DNA from: Candidatus Izemoplasma sp.
GTDB taxonomy: Bacteria > Bacillota_I > Bacilli_A > Izemoplasmatales > Izemoplasmataceae
Assembly (NCBI GenBank): GCA_007123975.1
Contig: SLFZ01000022.1
Coordinates: 1-9,302 of the forward strand
Length of the DNA stretch: 9,302 bases
Reading direction: 5' to 3'
Both the position numbers and the translations under genes were made by a program. Positions within the stretch are counted from its first letter, which is position 1; each line of letters begins with the position of its first letter. Below, piece by piece: positions 6,273 through 9,302 of the stretch. The notes under the pieces were generated by a model, which was not told the origin of the DNA, ran no database searches, and was given only the letters and a program-made list of their open reading frames with translations.

Positions 6273-6313
6273 AAAACCGACAACCGTCGGTTAACCGCGT
6301 TTGTCGATTTTTT
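6268..6313. terminator. Convergent terminators between trpS and the EIIB-like gene
   Basis: Minus direction: AACCGAC (6286-6292 on the complement) pairs with GTCGGTT (6275-6281), loop of four, followed by TTTTTTATTT, directly after the stop codon at 6291-6293. Plus direction: CGACAA (6278-6283) can pair with TTGTCG (6301-6306) around the palindrome CGGTTAACCG, then runs into ATTTTTT (6307-6313). The plus-strand structure overlaps the end of the opposite gene, and the two share bases. The minus-strand terminator is the more convincing of the two. Confidence 0.7.
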
Positions 6314-6626
6314 GTTTTAGTCCTTCGTACACGTCTTCGGTATCGGCATCAAAGTAAAACTTGGCTGTGTTTCCAACGACGTTGACGCCGGCAGCACCCG
6401 CCGATTTAAGGGCGACCATGTCGGCGGATTTGTGGTCTAAAAGTGTGGCGTTAATTTTGTTGCGGCGAAGCGTGATCGATTTGATGTTGCGTTGACCCAG
6501 CGCATCGTAAACCGCTTCAACGTTGATATCCGGTTTCTTCTTTGACCGCATAATGACGGTGATGCAAATGATCGCCAACACCAACACAAGCGCCGCTGCA
6601 ATGCTTACATAAATAGTCCAATCCAT
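6291..6626 (-). CDS. Small membrane-anchored protein with PTS EIIB-like domain lacking the active cysteine
   Basis: Function unknown. The 111-aa product has one N-terminal membrane helix (residues about 5-26), a basic stop-transfer RSKKK, then a cytoplasmic domain at about 35-110. That domain resembles the glucose-type PTS EIIB fold: VYDALGQRNIKSI, then ALKSAGAAGVNVVGN and KFYFD match the family's LGG.ENI and LKALGA.GV..VGN blocks. The phosphorylated cysteine of true EIIB (the NCxTRLR motif) is absent: the corresponding stretch reads SITLRRNKINATL, and the only cysteine, C21, is in the membrane helix. Phosphotransfer is therefore unlikely; a sensing or scaffolding role is a guess. The ATG at 6626 is chosen because AAGGA (6636-6640) precedes it. 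The in-frame ATG at 6656 overlaps the -10 box and has no RBS. It diverges from the acetyltransferase gene. Confidence 0.8.
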   Translation of the reverse strand: MDWTIYVSIAAALVLVLAIICITVIMRSKKKPDINVEAVYDALGQRNIKSITLRRNKINATLLDHKSADMVALKSAGAAGVNVVGNTAKFYFDADTEDVYEGLKQKIDKRG

Positions 6627-6654
6627 CGTATCACGTCCTTGATTAGGTACATCC

Positions 6655-6684
6655 ATTTTACCACGCTTTGTTCACATTTGTCAC
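6655..6684 (-). promoter_or_regulatory. Promoter of the EIIB-like gene
   Basis: Minus-strand -35 GTGACA (6679-6684, five of six), 18-base spacer, -10 TAAAAT (6655-6660, five of six). It is interleaved with the opposite promoter: the two -35 boxes lie two bases apart. Confidence 0.7.
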
Positions 6685-6699
6685 AATTTCGGGTATAAT
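6671..6699 (+). promoter_or_regulatory. Promoter of the GNAT-ppa-osmC unit
   Basis: TTCACA (6671-6676, five of six), 17-base spacer, perfect TATAAT (6694-6699). This is one of the best consensus promoters in the window. It shares about 14 bases with the divergent promoter. Confidence 0.8.
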
Positions 6700-6729
6700 A
6701 AAAAAAACCAACCTGAAAGGAAGAACGTC

Positions 6730-7140
6730 ATGAAGGTTCGCGTCTGTGACGACAAAAAAACGTTGCTGGACCATTTCCGTATTCGCGGGGAGGTTTTCAT
6801 CGTTGAGCAGCAAATCGATTGGAAAGAAGAGTTCGACGATTGGGATTACGATGCGACCCACTTTGTGCTCTACGATGGCGACACCGCCATCGGCGCGGCG
6901 AGGCTCTACAAAAACAAAGTTGGCCGCGTCGCCGTGCTTAAAGACCATCGCATGAAAAATGCGGGTCGTTTGTTGATGGAGGCCGCTGAAGCTCGTGCGA
7001 AAAGCGATGGCTACGACACCGTGCAACTGGCCGCACAAACCTACATCATCCCCTTTTACGAAAAACTTGGGTACACCGCCTACGGCGAGGTTTTCTTAGA
7101 CGCCGACATCGAACACCGGGCGATGAAGAAAACATTGTGA
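6730..7140 (+). CDS. GNAT-family N-acetyltransferase (ElaA/YjcF-like)
   Basis: Predicted acetyl-CoA-dependent N-acyltransferase; the substrate is unknown. The 136-aa sequence follows the ElaA/YjcF type: FRIRGEVFIVEQQ at 16-28, ATHFVLYDGD at 42-51, then GRVAVLKDHR at 65-74 and the closing FYEKLGYTAYGEVF (109-122), which contains the usual catalytic-region tyrosine. The acetyl-CoA pyrophosphate loop is odd: the normal RGxGxG is RMKNAG at 74-79, with two of three glycines replaced. AAAGGA at 6716-6721 stands eight bases before the ATG. The next gene, ppa, starts 64 bases after the stop codon with no terminator between, so cotranscription is likely. Family membership is clear; activity as an acetyltransferase is less certain because of the loop. 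Confidence 0.88.
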   Translation: MKVRVCDDKKTLLDHFRIRGEVFIVEQQIDWKEEFDDWDYDATHFVLYDGDTAIGAARLYKNKVGRVAVLKDHRMKNAGRLLMEAAEARAKSDGYDTVQLAAQTYIIPFYEKLGYTAYGEVFLDADIEHRAMKKTL

Positions 7141-7204
7141 AGCACAGCGCTTGCGCCGATGCATTAACCTAAGGTATCCTACCCATAGAAAGCGAGGAAC
7201 CACC

Positions 7205-7696
7205 ATGGACCGCGTCATCGAAGCCGTCATTGAAATTCCGATGAACACAAAAAACAAGTACGAGATTGATAAAGCCAGAAATCGCATTAAACTCGATCGT
7301 GTCCTCTACTCTCAAATGACGTATCCCGCAGAATATGGATACATAGAAAACACCTTGGCCGAGGATGGTGACCCGCTTGATATTCTCGTCATCGCTAGCA
7401 CCCAAACGTTCCCGGGCTGCATCGTCGACGCACGCGTCATCGGCTTCCTCGACATGGTCGATAACGGAGAAAAAGACGAGAAAATCATCGCCGTCATGGA
7501 CCACGATCCCCGCTTCAGCCAAATCCACAAAATCGACGACGTCCAAGAACACATGCTTCGTGAAATCAAACACTTCTTTAACACCTATAAAGATCTCCAA
7601 GAAAACAAAAAAGTCGACGTCTACGATTTCCACGGCAAAGAAGACGCCGTCCGCTTGATTGACGAATGCATCAAGCGATACCAAGACCAAACCTGA
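7205..7696 (+). CDS. ppa: Inorganic pyrophosphatase, family I (soluble)
   Basis: Hydrolyses pyrophosphate released by biosynthesis, including aminoacylation and nucleic-acid synthesis, to two phosphates; cytosolic and Mg-dependent. At 163 aa it is a typical short bacterial family I enzyme. Visible motifs: EIPMNTKNKYEID (9-22), the YPAEYGY strand (40-46), the family signature DGDPLDI at 54-60 with metal-binding aspartates D54, D56 and D59, and DEKIIAV near 91-97. A YK pair (118-119) precedes LQENK, where LE is more usual. The start at 7205 has GAGGA (7194-7198) upstream. A TTG at 7151 would add 18 residues unlike any PPase N-terminus. A weak promoter-like pair (TTGCGC 7151-7156, TATCCT 7175-7180) may add to read-through from the GNAT gene. 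It is tightly followed by osmC. Confidence 0.97.
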   Translation: MDRVIEAVIEIPMNTKNKYEIDKARNRIKLDRVLYSQMTYPAEYGYIENTLAEDGDPLDILVIASTQTFPGCIVDARVIGFLDMVDNGEKDEKIIAVMDHDPRFSQIHKIDDVQEHMLREIKHFFNTYKDLQENKKVDVYDFHGKEDAVRLIDECIKRYQDQT

Positions 7697-7710
7697 AAGG
7701 AGCACCCGCC

Positions 7711-8106
7711 ATGCCAAACCAAGTAAAAATCGTCTTTGACAACAAGTACCACGGCATCATCACAGGCCACCACGGCTCGGCCCAAATCGGTCCCGCCGAA
7801 GGCGCGCTTGCGGCGTACGACATGGTCCTAGGAGGCCTTGGCGCCTGCCTCAACCACACCTTCCAAACGGTGATGGACAAAAAGCGCTTATCGTTTCAAG
7901 CCATCAAGTATGACATCAAAGGCGAAAAACGCGAAGAGGTTCCAACGACCCTCAAACGCGTCACCGTCGATGTGGTCGTCAACGGCGTTGACGAAAACAA
8001 GCAAGAGCACGTCAAACGGGCGATGCAGCTCGCCACCGAGTACTGCAGCATTTATGTGACCATCTCCCATGTCGCTGACATGCACTGGAGCATCCGCTTT
8101 GAGTAA
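7711..8106 (+). CDS. OsmC/Ohr-family thiol peroxidase-like protein
   Basis: OsmC-family proteins reduce organic hydroperoxides using a pair of cysteines. This 131-aa protein keeps both: C46 in GGLGACLNHTF and C112 in ATEYCSIYVTI, at the spacing of the family. The central helix and the VDVVVNGVDENKQEHVKRA segment also fit. It belongs to the OsmC/YhfA side rather than Ohr, judging by length and motif context, but I cannot assign a subfamily firmly. The gene starts 14 bases after ppa, and its RBS AAAGGAG (7696-7702) overlaps the last base of the ppa stop codon, so the two form a translationally close pair. An in-frame TTG at 7666 inside ppa is rejected as start. A terminator follows directly. 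Confidence 0.92.
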   Translation: MPNQVKIVFDNKYHGIITGHHGSAQIGPAEGALAAYDMVLGGLGACLNHTFQTVMDKKRLSFQAIKYDIKGEKREEVPTTLKRVTVDVVVNGVDENKQEHVKRAMQLATEYCSIYVTISHVADMHWSIRFE

Positions 8107-8110
8107 ATGA

Positions 8111-8135
8111 AAAGCCTTCCGTGGAAGGCTTTTTT
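8111..8135. terminator. Bidirectional terminator between osmC and the ArAE-type gene
   Basis: A perfect 10-bp inverted repeat, AAAGCCTTCC (8111-8120) with GGAAGGCTTT (8123-8132), has a two-base loop and a T run on the plus strand. On the minus strand it directly follows the stop codon at 8135-8137 and ends in TTTTC, so it serves both convergent genes. Confidence 0.9.
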
Positions 8136-9094
8136 CATGCCCAGTTTGGATGGGTTTCGTGAAAACGGATTTTTACCGCCAAGAAACTTTCAAGTTCAAA
8201 CACCACTTGAAAGAGCACCGCACGTGCTTCAAAGGCCTCTCGGGATTCCGGCAATGGCTTTTCGCGATATGAGGCAAGCAAAGATTGAAGCGTTTCGCGT
8301 TGCGGTGTTGCTTGGTCTTCTTTGCCGATGGCGCCGGCGAGGCCACGCACGTAATCGGCGAGTGGAGCAGCATACTCATGAGGTTTTTCAACCCGGTCCA
8401 AAAGCCGCCACATGCGGTTGATACGTCGCCATTGGCTTCGTCGCATGGACACATAATCCCCAGCTTCTTTGACCGTGCCGAACACGGCATCGGCTGCGTG
8501 GAGTTCCGCCGAGTCAAAAAGTTTTCCCATGGCTTTGTCTTCTGCTTCGCGTTCTTTTTCGTCGATGTCGATGCCTGAAAGCGCATCGGCTATTTGTTCA
8601 AGCGCAAAGGAAACCTTCTGATCAATGGTGTTGGAAATTGTCTGCATCGATCGTTGCACGTTCAATGGATAAGTGACGTTAAGCAAGAGCGCCACCGCCA
8701 CCGCGAGGCTCATCAACGCAGCAGCATTGCCGAGTGCCGACCACGCAAAAGCACCGGGTCCCAACAGATGATTCACCAGCACCAAGCCCGGCACAATCGC
8801 AACACCGAGTTTAAGCGCAAACAAAACACCGGCATAAACAAATGTCAACACCGAAAAGATCACCACGCTGTATCCGAAGATGACAAACGCAATCGTTCCA
8901 ATCACAAGTCCGATGCCAACACCAACCAGCCGTCTCAAGGCATCGCGAATCGAATCGCGTCGTGTTAGCTGCGTGGAAAGCACCGCTAAAATACCACCAG
9001 TGACGGCGTGTTCGAGCCCGATAAGCAGCGCCAAAAGGGTGGTGACGGCCCCGGCGAGGCCCATTTTTAACGTGGTGTGCACATAGCGGTTCAT
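8135..9094 (-). CDS. Aromatic acid exporter-type membrane protein (ArAE_1/DUF939, YqjA-like)
   Basis: Integral membrane protein of the FUSC/ArAE superfamily; members are proposed efflux carriers for aromatic acids, but the substrate here is unknown. The 319-aa product has about six hydrophobic segments in its first half, near residues 9-26, 29-43, 56-74, 76-94, 96-112 and 122-142. A soluble, charged helical C-terminal domain follows (about 145-319) that fits the ArAE_1 C-terminal module. TGGILAVLSTQLTRRDS and the GxGIGLVIG stretch are typical of the N-terminal repeat. The start at 9094 is preceded by AGGAG (9102-9106), seven bases away; the upstream in-frame ATG at 9118 lacks such a site. A TATGAT box (9114-9119) with TTGCGC 17 bases upstream is a possible promoter but would leave almost no leader. 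The gene stands alone between convergent osmC and the tRNA genes. Confidence 0.85.
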   Translation of the reverse strand: MNRYVHTTLKMGLAGAVTTLLALLIGLEHAVTGGILAVLSTQLTRRDSIRDALRRLVGVGIGLVIGTIAFVIFGYSVVIFSVLTFVYAGVLFALKLGVAIVPGLVLVNHLLGPGAFAWSALGNAAALMSLAVAVALLLNVTYPLNVQRSMQTISNTIDQKVSFALEQIADALSGIDIDEKEREAEDKAMGKLFDSAELHAADAVFGTVKEAGDYVSMRRSQWRRINRMWRLLDRVEKPHEYAAPLADYVRGLAGAIGKEDQATPQRETLQSLLASYREKPLPESREAFEARAVLFQVVFELESFLAVKIRFHETHPNWA

Positions 9095-9152
9095 ACAATC
9101 ACTCCTCACTTCCATCATAGCCCATGCCCATCAGCCGCGCAAGCCACGCGAC

Positions 9153-9180
9153 AATAAAAACGCTTCCCGAAGGAAGCGTT
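9153..9180 (-). terminator. Terminator of the tRNA-Gly transcript (UUCG loop)
   Basis: On the minus strand AACGCTTCC (9172-9180) pairs perfectly with GGAAGCGTT (9159-9167) around a UUCG tetraloop closed by C-G, then runs into TTTATTG. It begins nine bases after the tRNA 3' end. Confidence 0.9.
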
Positions 9181-9189
9181 GATTGTGAA

Positions 9190-9263
9190 TGGAGCGGGTG
9201 AAGGGAATTGAACCCTCGACTCAACCATGGCAAGGTTGTGTTTTACCACTAAACTACACCCGC
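9190..9263 (-). tRNA. tRNA-Gly (anticodon GCC)
   Basis: A complete 74-nt cloverleaf with encoded CCA. Acceptor stem GCGGGTG/CACCCGC (7 pairs), D-loop GTTTAGTGGTAAAAC, anticodon stem CAACC/GGTTG with loop TTGCCAT (anticodon GCC, reading GGC and GGT), T-loop TTCAATT with stem GAGGG/CCCTT, discriminator U73 as usual for bacterial tRNA-Gly. It is the last gene of a minus-strand tRNA transcript that enters from beyond the window. Confidence 0.97.
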
Positions 9264-9276
9264 GTGCCGCTCCGAA

Positions 9277-9302
9277 TGGAGCGGGTGATGGGAATCGAAC
9301 CC
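9277..9302 (-). tRNA. tRNA 3' end, probably tRNA-Gly, cut by window edge
   Basis: Only the last 26 bases are inside: the start of the T-arm (GGGTTCGATTCCC), the acceptor 3' strand CACCCGC, discriminator U and CCA. The acceptor strand and discriminator are identical to the tRNA-Gly 13 bases downstream, which suggests a second glycine tRNA, perhaps UCC. The anticodon is outside the window, so the identity is inferred. Confidence 0.8.

Noticed and set aside
6627..6656. Upstream ATG for the EIIB-like protein (10 extra residues)
   Set aside because: The ATG overlaps a good -10 box and lacks an RBS; AAGGA precedes the ATG at 6626.
7169..7717. 182-codon minus-strand frame opposite ppa
   Set aside because: Composition is a mirror of the ppa codons, it has no RBS, and ppa has intact catalytic motifs.
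8107..8421. Plus-strand frame after osmC
   Set aside because: It begins in the terminator and is antisense to the ArAE-type gene.
1..9302. CRISPR arrays, insertion sequences, attachment sites or toxin-antitoxin pairs
   Set aside because: I saw no regularly spaced repeats, transposase or integrase genes, or terminal inverted repeats. The tRNA genes at the right edge show no adjacent integrase or duplicated 3' end beyond the second tRNA itself.

Overview
The window looks like core chromosome of a low-to-mid-GC Gram-positive bacterium of the Bacilli side of Bacillota. The evidence is a Spx transcription factor, a tRNA-Trp T-box in front of trpS, AGGAGG-type ribosome binding sites, TATAAT-type promoters and short U-tailed terminators. 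Base composition is roughly balanced (about 50% GC by eye). UGA is a stop codon (GNAT, ppa and the ArAE-type gene end in TGA) and Trp is UGG, so this is not a code-4 mollicute. Spx, PepF and the small membrane-anchored EIIB-like protein would fit an Erysipelotrichales/Acholeplasmatales-like or RF39-like lineage, but that placement is an inference. I see no mobile element, phage gene, CRISPR array or obvious island.

Layout, left to right. (1) 1-1262, minus: a nearly complete aminopeptidase P (M24), cut at the window edge. (2) 1263-1488: the pepP promoter, then an upstream minus-strand unit made of a -10 box, a small hairpin and a very strong terminator, which is a candidate small RNA or attenuator, then the gap terminator. 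(3) 1489-2496, minus: glyceraldehyde-3-phosphate dehydrogenase with its own promoter. (4) 2633-3103, minus: spx with a Cys/His-containing C-terminal tail. It diverges from (5) 3264-5030, plus: oligoendopeptidase F. (6) 5031-5270: a complete Trp T-box leader, followed by trpS (5271-6272). (7) 6291-6626, minus: a one-helix membrane protein with a cysteine-less PTS EIIB-like domain. It diverges, from interleaved promoters, from (8) 6730-8106, plus: an ElaA/YjcF-like GNAT acetyltransferase, inorganic pyrophosphatase and an OsmC-family peroxidase. (9) 8135-9094, minus: an ArAE-type (YqjA-like) membrane protein. (10) 9190-9302, minus: tRNA-Gly(GCC) and the 3' end of a second, probably tRNA-Gly, gene, followed by a UUCG-loop terminator.

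The genes are mostly housekeeping: peptide turnover (pepP, pepF), glycolysis (gap), translation (trpS, tRNA-Gly), pyrophosphate removal (ppa), and thiol/oxidative stress (spx, osmC). The spx-pepF-trpS grouping resembles the Bacillus trpS-opp-spx-mecA-pepF neighbourhood with genes missing. I found no complete undescribed system. The points most worth a second look are the structured transcript upstream of pepP, the Spx tail with a CX2CX5CX3H pattern, and the EIIB-like membrane protein without the phosphorylated cysteine.
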